In this document: positions 16,770-26,061 of the stretch, in pieces
Layout: each line of letters begins with the position of its first letter
Numbering within the stretch: the stretch's first letter is position 1
Assembly (NCBI GenBank): GCA_045643465.1
Contig: JAZUKV010000021.1
Coordinates: 1-64,000, forward strand
Length of the DNA: 64,000 bases
From: CAG-492 sp045643465
Lineage (GTDB): Bacteria; Bacillota; Clostridia; TANB77; CAG-508
Reading direction: 5' to 3'
Translations under genes and position numbers: made by a program
The notes under the pieces: generated by a model
The model's input: only the letters and a program-made list of their open reading frames with translations
Told to the model about the DNA's origin: nothing
The model's database searches: none

Positions 16770-17261
16770 ATGAAAATAATTATTCATGATATGGACATTA
16801 ATTTTTCTGAGAAAATTAGTGAAAAAGCTGATAAAATTATAATTGCTGACGGTAGATATGCACCTTGCCAAGGATGTTTTAAATGTTGGACAAAGCATCC
16901 TGCAAGTTGTGAATTAAAAGATTCTTTAAATGAAATTAGTAGAATGATAGGTCAAGCTGATGAACTTATTATTATAACTGAGAATTGTTATGGCGGACAT
17001 AGTCCTAATATTAAAAGAATCTTAGATAGAGGAATCGGAATTTCTACTCCTATGAGTACATATAGAGGTAAACTTATGCATCATACATTACGTTATGGAA
17101 AACATGATACACTTCGTGTTTTTGTGTATGGTGATGTTAGTGAAAAAGAAAAAGAAACATGGAAATTAATGATCAAATCTAATAGTTTAAATAATGGTTT
17201 TAGAAAAAGTGAAGTTATATTTACATCTGAAGCTGAATTAAAGGAGGGTAAGATTATATGA
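16770..17261 (+). CDS. Flavodoxin-fold NAD(P)H-dependent reductase-like protein
   Basis: The 163-residue protein resembles short NADPH-dependent FMN reductases: an N-terminal strand KIIIHD, a CQGCFKCW cluster as in iron-sulfur flavoproteins, and ADELIIITENCYGGHSPNIK, the flavin-loop region. It lacks the usual GSPRxxxN start, so the N-terminus is short or degenerate. The frame extends to 16743, but GAAAGGA (16754-16760) favours ATG 16770. Its end overlaps the next start by 4 bp (ATGA), so the two genes, both flavodoxin-like, are coupled and may form one complex. Confidence 0.75.
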   Translation: MKIIIHDMDINFSEKISEKADKIIIADGRYAPCQGCFKCWTKHPASCELKDSLNEISRMIGQADELIIITENCYGGHSPNIKRILDRGIGISTPMSTYRGKLMHHTLRYGKHDTLRVFVYGDVSEKEKETWKLMIKSNSLNNGFRKSEVIFTSEAELKEGKII

Positions 17262-17986
17262 AAACAATTTTTATAGATTGTAGTCCAAAAAGAAAATTAA
17301 GTGCATCTGGTTTTATATCAAGAGCTACACAGTTTTTTGTTTCAGGAAATGTTTCTAAAGAAAAACTTAGAACTCAGGGTGATTATAAAAGAATTATAGA
17401 GAAAATTGATGATGTAGATTCTATTGTTTTTGCAATGCCATTGTATGTTGATGGTGTTCCTTCACATATTTTACCTTTTCTAAAAGAAGTTGAAAGTAAA
17501 TATAAAGGATTAGATGCTGGAAAAAGTGTATATGTAATTGCTAACAATGGTTTTATTGAAGGAAGACAAAATGAACCACTTATGCAAGTAATGGAAAATT
17601 TTTGTGATAGAGCAGGATTAACGTGGTGTGGAGGTCTTGGTATTGGCGGTGGCGTTATGATGAATGTGATGAGAATTGCATTTTTAGTAGTAACGATTAT
17701 TACTGCTATACAAATTATTCTAAATGGAATGAATCTAAGCTTCTTAAAAGATTTTGGTAAATTTATATTGGAAATTTTGATTTTAGGTTGTGGAATAATA
17801 ACTTATGATATTTGGATAGCTAGATGCATAAGCAAAAGAAAAGTATATGGAAAACATTATACTAGAATAATGCTTCCGTCTTTTGTATTTATAATAGTTG
17901 CTGATATATTTTTTACAATTATCTCAATATTTAATGGAGGAATTTTTAGAGGATGGTTTTCTAAAAAAGCACCTACTAGTAAATAA
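17258..17986 (+). CDS. Flavodoxin-like oxidoreductase with C-terminal membrane domain
   Basis: The N-terminal ~140 residues form a flavodoxin fold (strand TIFIDCSPKR, VDSIVFAMPLYVDGVPSHI, VYVIANNGF). From ~143 on, the chain is hydrophobic with three to four membrane helices and ends in a basic tail. Fusion of a flavodoxin-like domain to membrane helices is uncommon and would tether the reductase to the membrane. GGAGGG precedes the ATG, which overlaps the previous stop. Confidence 0.75.
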   Translation: MKTIFIDCSPKRKLSASGFISRATQFFVSGNVSKEKLRTQGDYKRIIEKIDDVDSIVFAMPLYVDGVPSHILPFLKEVESKYKGLDAGKSVYVIANNGFIEGRQNEPLMQVMENFCDRAGLTWCGGLGIGGGVMMNVMRIAFLVVTIITAIQIILNGMNLSFLKDFGKFILEILILGCGIITYDIWIARCISKRKVYGKHYTRIMLPSFVFIIVADIFFTIISIFNGGIFRGWFSKKAPTSK

Positions 17987-18045
17987 AATATTAATTTTGA
18001 AAGAATAAAAAGTGTTAAACATAACACAGAATTAATAAGTGTAAG

Positions 18046-18084
18046 TGAGCAGGAATTTTAATTGAAAAATTTCTGCTCATTTTG
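18046..18084 (+). terminator. Terminator after the flavodoxin pair
   Basis: TGAGCAG 18046-18052 pairs with CTGCTCA 18073-18079, extended by AATTTT/AAAAATT and followed by TTTTG. Confidence 0.8.
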
Positions 18085-18127
18085 TATAATATAGCCATTA
18101 AGAGAATAGAAAAAATGGAGGTATAAT

Positions 18128-19114
18128 ATGAAAAAAATAATTCCAGATAAATTGAAACAAGGAGACGAAATTAGAATTGTTGCTCCATCAAGAAGTCTTT
18201 CAATATTAAATAAAAAGATAGTAGATTTAGCAACAAATAGACTTAAAGAGCTAGGATTTAATGTTACATTTAGCAAAAATAGTAGCAATGTTTGTGATTT
18301 GAATTATAAGTGTGCATCAATCGAGGATAGAGCAAGTGATTTAAATGAAGCTTTTTCTGATAAAAATGTAAAGGCTATATTAACTGTTATTGGTGGATAT
18401 AATGTTAATCAAATATTAGATTATATAGATTATGACATTATTAAAAGTAATCCAAAAATATTATGTGGCTATTCAGATATTACTGCATTGCTAAATGCAA
18501 TTTATACAAAGACTGGTTTAGTTACATATTATGGTCCACATTTTTCTAGTTTTGGAATGGAAAAAGGATGCGAGTATACTATAGAATATTTTAAGAAAAT
18601 GTTTATGAGTGAAGATAAGGTTGAGATTCTTGATTCAAAAGAATGGAGCGATGATTCATGGTTTTCAAATCAAGAAAATAGAAATTTTCATATAAATGGT
18701 GGAAGAAAAATATATTATGATGGAGATGTTTCAGGAAGAATTATAGGCGGGAATCTTTGTACATTAAATTTATTGCAAGGTACAGAATATATGCCAGAGC
18801 TAGATAATACTATTCTTTTATTAGAAGATGACGATATGGCTGGAAAAAATTTTTTACAAGAGTTTGATAGAAATCTACAATCATTATTGCATTGTTATAA
18901 AAATAAAAAATTAAAAGGACTTATAATAGGAAGAGCTCAAGTACTTAGTAATATGACGATAGAAAAATGGGAAAGTTTAATAAAAACAAAAAAAGAATTA
19001 CAGGGAATACCAGTGATTTTTAATATGGATTTTGGACATACAACTCCTATATGTACTATACCTATTGGAGGAAATGTGGAAATAAAGAATGGAAGAGTTT
19101 TTATAGAAGATTAA
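18128..19114 (+). CDS. S66-family LD-carboxypeptidase / MccF-like peptidase (first copy)
   Basis: The 328-residue protein matches family S66: IVAPSRS near the start, LTVIGGYN, the nucleophile elbow CGYSDITALLNAI (Ser ~119), YGPHFSSFG, GRIIGGNLCTLNLL, a catalytic Glu region ILLLEDDD, and FGHTTPICTIPIGG with the catalytic His. S66 enzymes cut LD bonds in peptidoglycan tetrapeptides during recycling, or inactivate microcin C (MccF); its length and LLEDDD are closer to the MccF side. No signal peptide, so cytoplasmic. A second, shorter S66 gene lies at 45584 beside pgeF. Confidence 0.88.
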   Translation: MKKIIPDKLKQGDEIRIVAPSRSLSILNKKIVDLATNRLKELGFNVTFSKNSSNVCDLNYKCASIEDRASDLNEAFSDKNVKAILTVIGGYNVNQILDYIDYDIIKSNPKILCGYSDITALLNAIYTKTGLVTYYGPHFSSFGMEKGCEYTIEYFKKMFMSEDKVEILDSKEWSDDSWFSNQENRNFHINGGRKIYYDGDVSGRIIGGNLCTLNLLQGTEYMPELDNTILLLEDDDMAGKNFLQEFDRNLQSLLHCYKNKKLKGLIIGRAQVLSNMTIEKWESLIKTKKELQGIPVIFNMDFGHTTPICTIPIGGNVEIKNGRVFIED

Positions 19115-19147
19115 TTAAGGTTTTATTGTATAAAAAATTATATTTCA

Positions 19148-19188
19148 ACCATTGGTTTGGTAAAGAAATACCCCACTCAACCAATGGT
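19148..19188 (+). promoter_or_regulatory. 10-bp inverted repeat upstream of the XRE regulator
   Basis: ACCATTGGTT 19148-19157 pairs perfectly with AACCAATGGT 19179-19188 across a 21-base loop. No T run follows. It may be an operator pair for the adjacent helix-turn-helix regulator. Confidence 0.5.
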
Positions 19189-19248
19189 GTGTAGACTGCA
19201 AAAAGATGGCAGAGTATACTAAGAATCAGAGGAGGAAAAGAAAAAGAT

Positions 19249-19853
19249 ATGGATCAAATAAAAATAGGAAAATTTATATCAGAGCAAAGAAAAAAAATAA
19301 TTTAACTCAAATGCAATTAGCAGAAAAATTGAATATAACGGATAGAGCTATATCAAAGTGGGAAAATGGAAAAGCAATGCCAGATTCATCAATAATGTTA
19401 GACTTATGTAATGAGTTAAAAATAACTGTAAATGAATTACTATGTGGGGAGGTAATTAATATGGATTGTTATAATAAAATGGCAGAAGAAAATTTATTAA
19501 AAATGGCTAAACAAAAAGAAAATATGGATAGGCAAATGTTAAAATTGGAATGGGGAATAGTATTTTCATCTTCAATAATGCTTTTTATGTCAATATTGAT
19601 TGTATCATATATTGACATGCAGATGTGGACGAGAATTTTAATTATAGCTTTGGGAATAATTACGTTTTTTATAGGCATACATAATTGTTTAAGAATAGAG
19701 CAAAAAGCAGGATATTATGAATGTGCTAAATGTCATCATAAATATATACCAAAATATGAATCTATTTTGTTTTCAAAGCATATGGGAAGATCAAGATATA
19801 TGAGATGTCCTGAATGTAATCAAAAATCATGGAATAAAAAAGTAATAAATTAG
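19249..19853 (+). pseudogene. XRE-family regulator with membrane and zinc-ribbon tail, frameshifted in an A8 tract
   Basis: The family-typical start DQIKIGKFISEQRKK is read from ATG 19249, behind GAGGAGG (19229-19235), but stops after the A8 run at 19290-19297. One more A would join it to the frame that continues NNLTQMQLAEKLNITDRAISKWENGK (helix-turn-helix), two membrane helices (~105-150) and a CxxC...CxxC zinc ribbon. An upstream ATG at 19206 stays in the downstream frame but has no ribosome site and gives an atypical basic N-terminus. So the gene is either inactive, switched by slippage in the A tract, or a sequencing error. It is likely transcribed with the small membrane gene behind it. 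Confidence 0.75.
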
Positions 19854-19865
19854 AGGGTGATTGAT

Positions 19866-20111
19866 ATGAAGAGAATTTTAATGTATAAAGGAAAAAATAT
19901 TAATGAAATGAGTAAAGTCGAATTAGATGAACAATATAAAATGAATAAAATAAGATTGATATATAGAGCTATTTTTCTTATTCTGGTTGCGATTTCAGCA
20001 GTAATGATTGAACCATTAATTGCTATAATGCCAGTTGCATTGCTAATAATTACAGGATATTGGCTTATACAAAATAATAATGAAATAAAAAAAGAAGCGG
20101 AAAGTAGATAA
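19866..20111 (+). CDS. Small two-helix membrane protein
   Basis: The 81-residue protein has an N-terminal amphipathic part and two adjacent hydrophobic helices (~38-55 and 56-73), then a charged tail. GAGGG (19853-19857) fixes the ATG at 19866 although a GTG at 19857 is in frame. It follows the XRE gene by 12 bp; XRE regulators with such small membrane partners are common in Firmicutes. No family is assigned. The gap 20112-20291 holds a TATAAT box (20194-20199) for the next gene. Confidence 0.7.
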   Translation: MKRILMYKGKNINEMSKVELDEQYKMNKIRLIYRAIFLILVAISAVMIEPLIAIMPVALLIITGYWLIQNNNEIKKEAESR

Positions 20112-20291
20112 TTAATTAGAATATGAAATATATGCTAAACTATTGATATTTGGAACTATTTTGAAAAAATCTGCAAATGTATTTATTGTTTGATATAATC
20201 TTACCATATTAAATTGTTAAAATCTAGAAATATGTAAAACAGAACATTATAATAAAACATATAATTACTAGAAGAAAAGAGGTAAGAAAAT

Positions 20292-20804
20292 ATGAACAAA
20301 AAAATATTAAAAACTATGTTAATTGTTTCTATGTTAATAGTAACATTAATAGGATTAACAGGATGTAAGATGAGTTTGAAAGATAAGAAAGCTAGAGATG
20401 AATTAAGACCAATATGTGGAACATGGGGATCTAATTCAAAAAATAGTGCTTGCTTTGTTTTTGAAGAAGATAAAACTTTTTATTGGTATAAATCTGAAAG
20501 CGATAAAAATGATAATTATTATAAAGGAACAATCGAATATTTAAAAGGAACTGCTGCAATGGATGAATTAAAATTATCTTATAGTGGTCTTCTTAGATTA
20601 ATAGCAAATTCAAAAGGAGAGATTTCTGTGGATAATGTATATTGTTTAAAATTATCTCCAACATATTTAATAAGCAGTGGAGTTGATAAAACAGATACTG
20701 TAAAAGGAAAAGTAATGAAATTGCTATTTGTGTATATAGATAAATCAACAGCGCAAGCATATAATTATAATACAGGAGATGTATATGATTTAGTAAAAAA
20801 ATAA
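20292..20804 (+). CDS. Small lipoprotein, lipocalin-like
   Basis: The 170-residue protein has a lipoprotein signal with LTGC (Cys25). The mature part starts with a short basic helix, then GTWGSNSKNSACFVFEEDKTFYWY, a pattern like small lipocalin-like envelope proteins in which a Gly-Thr-Trp strand is followed by a long beta meander. Its N-terminal beta motif resembles GSWTADGVTIYEF in the protein at 52307. Function is unknown. AGAGGT precedes the ATG and a strong terminator follows. Confidence 0.75.
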   Translation: MNKKILKTMLIVSMLIVTLIGLTGCKMSLKDKKARDELRPICGTWGSNSKNSACFVFEEDKTFYWYKSESDKNDNYYKGTIEYLKGTAAMDELKLSYSGLLRLIANSKGEISVDNVYCLKLSPTYLISSGVDKTDTVKGKVMKLLFVYIDKSTAQAYNYNTGDVYDLVKK

Positions 20805-20817
20805 TAACTAAAAATCA

Positions 20818-20864
20818 AACTGCCAATTTGTGAAAAAGTGTTTTCACAGTTGGCAGTTTTTTTG
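20818..20864 (+). terminator. Terminator of the lipoprotein gene
   Basis: AACTGCCAA pairs with TTGGCAGTT outside, GTGAAAA with TTTTCAC inside, and seven or more T follow. Confidence 0.95.
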
Positions 20865-20872
20865 TAAAAAAA

Positions 20873-20902
20873 TTGACATAAAATTTGTTTTTTTGATATA
20901 AT
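20873..20902 (+). promoter_or_regulatory. Promoter of the 1,624-aa gene
   Basis: TTGACA 20873-20878 and TATAAT 20897-20902 are 18 bp apart, with TG before the -10 (extended -10). Confidence 0.85.
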
Positions 20903-20940
20903 TTATTTGATGATTTAATTTATTTTTAAGGAGAATTTTT

Positions 20941-23900
20941 ATGAAAATTTTGCATTTTGATAGGGCTTTAACAGAGGATGATGTTAAAGAAATTAATCAG
21001 TCAGGAGATTGTATAGTTGGTTTAGAGTCAACATTAAACCAAAATCCAGAAATAATATCAAAAATAAGTAAACAATCATTTATAAAGGTTTTTCCAAAAG
21101 AATTTTCAAAGCATAATAAAATATTTAAAAAACCATATATGACATATTCGGTAGAAGCTTTTGGAGAAATATTGAATTTTTTTCAAAAAGTAGAAAAAAA
21201 GATTAATAAAAATTGGTCAGATTTAGAAAAAGCTGTATATATCTATTCAGAAATACAAAAACTTCCTAAAAGCATGCAAGCTAAGTTTGAAGGAGTATAT
21301 GATTTATCTGCAATAGCAACAAAAAATGCAAGCTCTCAAGGTTTAGCAACTGTTTTTTATGAAGCAATGTCTAGACAAAATATTCCTTGCAAATATATGT
21401 ATAATGACAATTATGATGCATGGAATGAAATTAAGATTGGAGATAAATTTTATCCAGTAGATTTAAATGCTGATACTATGCGATATAGGGCTTTAAATGA
21501 AGAGCTAAAAGGTGAAGCAAAGCCAGTTTTTGATAATTTTGCATGTAATAATGAGTTTTATAAAGACGAAAAACATAGTCCTTGTAAAGTTGCTGAACTA
21601 TTAAGTAATAAAGAGCTAAAATCTGAAAGGGTACTAAAAAAAGAAGCAATTGATGAAGTTGTTAAATCGGTTGAACAGAAAATTAACTTAAAGCAAGAAG
21701 TTGAAAGAGCAATTATTGAACCAGTTAATATACCAGAGCCTATTGAAAGAAAAGACATTAAATTAAAAAGTAAGGAACTTGCTAAAACCTTCGAAAAGAG
21801 TGAAATTTTAGCAAATTCTTATGATGGAAAAAATAGTGTAACTATTGAAATTACAGATAATAATCATAAAGATTTGATAGAAGATTTGGAAGAAATAGGT
21901 AAGTATTATCCTGAAATATTAGAGCAGGTTGAATTGAAAAATGAGTCAGAAAACCATGTTTCTTTCCAAGATGTTGTTGATAAGATTTATGAGGTTAAAA
22001 AAGATAATCCTTATGTGGCTAATGAAAATCAGTCAATTAAAATAGCAACAAAAAATCCAGAAGACTTTGATTTGGACTTTTCTAAGGCTCCAAAAGTTAC
22101 AATGAATCCAAGGGTTCAAGCTGATGGTGAAATTCCTCATCAAGGAATTGAGTTTGTAAATTTAGATGATACGAAACCAATGAAATTGCCAAATTTTAAG
22201 AATAAACTTCCTGAAAATATTGATGAAATAACTTTTGAAAATATTGATTTTGATGGAGTTAATTTAGATAGGTTAACAACAGGAAAAGGAATAAGAGTAT
22301 TAAATATTTATGGTTCAGGAACTCAAAATATAAATTCTATTAACAATATTTCAAAAGCTCATGAAATAGGAATAAAGAGCATTTCGAATAAAGAATTTGA
22401 TGCATTTATTAATGATGTTTATGAAAATTGTACATCATTAGATAAAATTAAAATTAAAAATCAAAGATTACAAGATCGAAAAATATTAAAAGAGCTATCA
22501 AAGAATTCAAATGTTTCAACAATTAAAATCAACAATTCTAAATTAAATGATTTAGATGGTTTAGAAGATTTAAATGGAAGAATTGCATTTTGTAATTTAA
22601 TAGGAAATGATTTAGGAATTTCAGATGTAGAGCGATTAGAAAAATTTAAAGATACAAATCCATACTTTTTCTTTAATTTAGAGAATAATAGCCAAATAGA
22701 AAAAGAAATTAATGGAATAGGATCTTCTATTTCTGAGGATTCTCGTAAAGTAATTGCTGATTATATGTCTCAAGCAGGAGTATATAATGCATATTTTAGT
22801 AAAGAAAAATGCTTAGATGCACTAATGGATGAAGATTTTAGGCCAATTCCGTATTATGCTAAAGATGCTAATATATTTAGATCTAAACTTAAATTAATTA
22901 GAAATCCGATGATGATAAAAGATGATAGTGAAATTGATAGTTTAGATTTTAATAGTACTGATATGAAAGATGGTATTATGTTGCTAACAATACCACAAAT
23001 AGAATATTTATTGAATTCGGGTAAAATTATTCCCCAAACTGTAAGAATAAAAATTGAAGATGTTACACAACTAGATAATGCAAGTTTAGAAACTTTAGAA
23101 AATAAAATGGCCGCGAAAGGAATGAATATTTCAGGAGTTCAAATTTTCGACAAAGATAATAATAATAATTGGGAAATGATAGGACCATATACAGTTGAAA
23201 ATTACAAGAAAATCAGATCAAAATTGGAACGATTAGTTGAAGATATAGATAAATCAGAGCCAGATATTGATAAATTCGCAACTATATATATGAGAATGAC
23301 CGAATCAATACCATATGATCTTACAGTTATTGATAGACCAGATATGAAAGTGGCTGGGGGATTGCGTAATGCAAAATATAGATATTCGGCTAGAAACTTA
23401 GAAGAGGGGTTAATTGAAGGAACTTGTGTATGTTCAGGTTATGCTGATATTTTAAGAAATGCTTTAAAGATGGTTGGAGTTGAATCAAAAACCAACTCTG
23501 GTACTACGTATAAAGTTAATGGTGGTGGACATGCATGGAACCAAATTAGAATTGATGGAAAATGGTATTATGCTGATTGTACTTGGGATGAAAAAAAATC
23601 ATCAGCAAATCCAAAAGATAGAAATTATAATTGGATTCTTTTAGGAAAAGATGAATTTACAATTAAAGGACATCAGGTTACTGATACAAAAAATATTGCA
23701 AATGTAGAAAAAGATAAATATCCAAGGGCAGATTTAAAAGCAGCAATAAAGAGAAATGAACATAGAAGCTTTGATTTTACAATTCCTGATATTGAAATAG
23801 AGGAAGATCCTGTTTTTGATTTGCAGTTAGATGAGCAAAAAATTAAAGATGAATATAAGCGTAGAAGAAATGATATGCTTGCTAAATATTATGGAGATAA

Positions 23901-25815
23901 GAATTATCAGTCTGAATACAAGACTAGATCTGAGCGTTTTAAGGCAAATGAGATAGATGCAACATCTGGAAATATTTCATATAGAACAATTAATGATTAT
24001 CCTGAAAGAGCAGAAGATGAAGCTTTCTTGTTTTTGGATGGATATAAAAATGCTTTGGAGCGTAAGACAAAATTTGAAGCTGGTGATACTAGTGTTTATG
24101 CAAATTATAGTGATCCAAATGCGGAATATGAAAAAGATAAAGAATATGTTGAAACAAGAAATCATACATTTAATCAACATGAAAATACTCATAAAGATTT
24201 AGCTACACTTGGTAAATTTGGAGAAAAAGTGCCATATATTCCTAAAAGGCAAAGTATTATAGGAAATACAGGTAGAATAGTTGCAAATACAGGAATTTTT
24301 ATTAGAAATATCTTTGCACCTGTGTATAGATTTGGTGGTAAATATATTGGTCAACCAATTCATAAATTGATTACTAGAAATTCAGATGCATCACCATACA
24401 GAAATAATTTTTATCATAGAATGGTAGCTAGAAGAGATTATTTTGAAGAAGCAGCAAGAAAGAAAGATGCTGAGGCAACAGCTAATTTAATGGCAACAGC
24501 AAGTGACCCTAATGCAGTAAAACCAATTTCTCATCCAATAAGAAATGCTGTATCAAGCCGTTTTAAAGCAATATTTAATGTTAGAGCAGGAAATCAAGCT
24601 GTTTTAAATGCAGGTCTTGCAAATATTAAAAATAATATACGAAATCAAGAAGGTCAAAAGGCAATGGTTTCTTCAATAGAAAAACAAGAGCATGATTTAA
24701 ATGTTCAAATTACTAAATTGGAAAAACAGATAAATGATTATCCAAATGCCAGAAACATAGCTGTTGCACAAAATGAATTAAAGAGAAAAAAAGATTTATT
24801 AAAACTTGTACAAGATAGATTAGATATTGCAAAATCGCAGGATACAATTTATTCAGAGCAGACAGATGCTATTGATGCAAAACAACATAGTATAGCTAGT
24901 AAAGAGGTAAATACTTTAAGAGTTACTGCAATAAAAGGTATTGCTAAGGGTGCTGCTATTAAATATTTTGGTCCAAAAATTAAAGAGCTTATATTAAATA
25001 ATACTAAGAAAACCCAGAGCGTGATTGAACCAAATAGAACAGTGCAAACTAGAAGAGAATGGGTTGAACCAACATATAAAACTGAAGTTCAAGATGTTTA
25101 TGGAAATGTTGTTAATAAATCAAAATCTGTAAAAGATATGATGGCATCAAATAAAGGTAATAGTGTTACTGGATTCTATTCAGTATATGGTGGTGAGCGT
25201 GGTGCTGCTATGTATGAATTAACAGGTGATGAAAAGATTACAGGTATTTTCCAATCTATAGGAAATGGTGGTAAAGGATTATCTGATACGGTAGGACTTC
25301 AAGCTCCAACTTTAACAGATGGAACATTTGCACAAGAATTACTAAATCAATCAGGATTTTTAAATCAAGATATATCTATAGAAAAATTAGTTTCAACTTT
25401 AAATGCAAATAATATAAATTTAGATGCAATGCAAGATGTTTATGTTTCTGTAAGTGATAGATGTTGGGTAAAATTATCAGATTTGTTACCTGGTATTACA
25501 GAAAAAGTTAAAGTAGATGAACTTGTAAAAACTGTTGTTGAAAACGAAGGATATTTTAGAACTGTAAGTAATGTTGCAAAAGCAAGTAAAAAAGTTACTA
25601 AAGTTGTAAATAATGCAAAAGTTGTAAAAGGAGTAAATATGACAGGTGATGTATTAAAAGGTATATTGGGTGTTGACTCAATAATTGATCTTAATGAAAA
25701 CTTAAGAAAAACTAATTCAGATGTTAAAGGAAAGTCTGCAAAAGATTATGATTTTATAGATGAAGAAACACAAAATATTCCAACATCAAAACGTGATTAC
25801 AATAATGAAAGATAA
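20941..25815 (+). CDS. 1,624-aa protein with degenerate and intact transglutaminase-like domains
   Basis: No signal peptide is seen. Residues ~85-185 read as a transglutaminase-like domain whose triad positions are Ser132, Asp159 (in YDAWNEIKIGDKFYPVD) and Asp174, so Cys and His are lost. Residues ~420-560 form LRR-like strands (IKSIS, IKIKN, STIKINNSKL). Residues ~770-915 are a second, intact domain: Cys831 in CVCSGYADIL, His864 in GGGHAWNQIRIDGKWYYAD and Asp879. A basic, Tyr- and Arg-rich region and a coiled coil (~1240-1300) follow, then a C-terminal part with no recognised domain. GGAG precedes the ATG. It stands alone between strong terminators. The intact domain could be a peptidase or protein cross-linker; the first may bind substrate. 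Related domains occur in clostridial surface and phage-tail proteins, but export here is unproven. Confidence 0.85.
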   Translation: MKILHFDRALTEDDVKEINQSGDCIVGLESTLNQNPEIISKISKQSFIKVFPKEFSKHNKIFKKPYMTYSVEAFGEILNFFQKVEKKINKNWSDLEKAVYIYSEIQKLPKSMQAKFEGVYDLSAIATKNASSQGLATVFYEAMSRQNIPCKYMYNDNYDAWNEIKIGDKFYPVDLNADTMRYRALNEELKGEAKPVFDNFACNNEFYKDEKHSPCKVAELLSNKELKSERVLKKEAIDEVVKSVEQKINLKQEVERAIIEPVNIPEPIERKDIKLKSKELAKTFEKSEILANSYDGKNSVTIEITDNNHKDLIEDLEEIGKYYPEILEQVELKNESENHVSFQDVVDKIYEVKKDNPYVANENQSIKIATKNPEDFDLDFSKAPKVTMNPRVQADGEIPHQGIEFVNLDDTKPMKLPNFKNKLPENIDEITFENIDFDGVNLDRLTTGKGIRVLNIYGSGTQNINSINNISKAHEIGIKSISNKEFDAFINDVYENCTSLDKIKIKNQRLQDRKILKELSKNSNVSTIKINNSKLNDLDGLEDLNGRIAFCNLIGNDLGISDVERLEKFKDTNPYFFFNLENNSQIEKEINGIGSSISEDSRKVIADYMSQAGVYNAYFSKEKCLDALMDEDFRPIPYYAKDANIFRSKLKLIRNPMMIKDDSEIDSLDFNSTDMKDGIMLLTIPQIEYLLNSGKIIPQTVRIKIEDVTQLDNASLETLENKMAAKGMNISGVQIFDKDNNNNWEMIGPYTVENYKKIRSKLERLVEDIDKSEPDIDKFATIYMRMTESIPYDLTVIDRPDMKVAGGLRNAKYRYSARNLEEGLIEGTCVCSGYADILRNALKMVGVESKTNSGTTYKVNGGGHAWNQIRIDGKWYYADCTWDEKKSSANPKDRNYNWILLGKDEFTIKGHQVTDTKNIANVEKDKYPRADLKAAIKRNEHRSFDFTIPDIEIEEDPVFDLQLDEQKIKDEYKRRRNDMLAKYYGDKNYQSEYKTRSERFKANEIDATSGNISYRTINDYPERAEDEAFLFLDGYKNALERKTKFEAGDTSVYANYSDPNAEYEKDKEYVETRNHTFNQHENTHKDLATLGKFGEKVPYIPKRQSIIGNTGRIVANTGIFIRNIFAPVYRFGGKYIGQPIHKLITRNSDASPYRNNFYHRMVARRDYFEEAARKKDAEATANLMATASDPNAVKPISHPIRNAVSSRFKAIFNVRAGNQAVLNAGLANIKNNIRNQEGQKAMVSSIEKQEHDLNVQITKLEKQINDYPNARNIAVAQNELKRKKDLLKLVQDRLDIAKSQDTIYSEQTDAIDAKQHSIASKEVNTLRVTAIKGIAKGAAIKYFGPKIKELILNNTKKTQSVIEPNRTVQTRREWVEPTYKTEVQDVYGNVVNKSKSVKDMMASNKGNSVTGFYSVYGGERGAAMYELTGDEKITGIFQSIGNGGKGLSDTVGLQAPTLTDGTFAQELLNQSGFLNQDISIEKLVSTLNANNINLDAMQDVYVSVSDRCWVKLSDLLPGITEKVKVDELVKTVVENEGYFRTVSNVAKASKKVTKVVNNAKVVKGVNMTGDVLKGILGVDSIIDLNENLRKTNSDVKGKSAKDYDFIDEETQNIPTSKRDYNNER

Positions 25816-25828
25816 TATAATTAAAATA

Positions 25829-25863
25829 AGCAAACTCATAATTTTATGGGTTTGTTTTATTTT
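25829..25863 (+). terminator. Terminator of the 1,624-aa gene
   Basis: AAACTCATAA pairs with TTATGGGTTT (with G-T pairs) and TTTTATTTTTTT follows. Confidence 0.8.
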
Positions 25864-25979
25864 TTTGAGTAAATTATAACTGGAAAGTGTTGAATCCCAA
25901 GGAAAAACATAAAATATTACAAAAATATTACAAAAATGTAAAAAAAATGTAATATTCAACGAAAAAATGTTCACAAATC

Positions 25980-26008
25980 TTGAAATCCCTAAATATTTAT
26001 GATATAAT
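25980..26008 (+). promoter_or_regulatory. Promoter of the large surface protein gene
   Basis: TTGAAA 25980-25985 and TATAAT 26003-26008 are 17 bp apart, with an extended -10 (TGA). The upstream 90 bp are extremely A-rich with a repeated AATATTACAAAA, like an UP element. Confidence 0.8.
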
Positions 26009-26061
26009 AGAAAACAGTTTTGTAGCATAAGCTACTTAAGAGAAAGGAAGGATTGTTGAAT

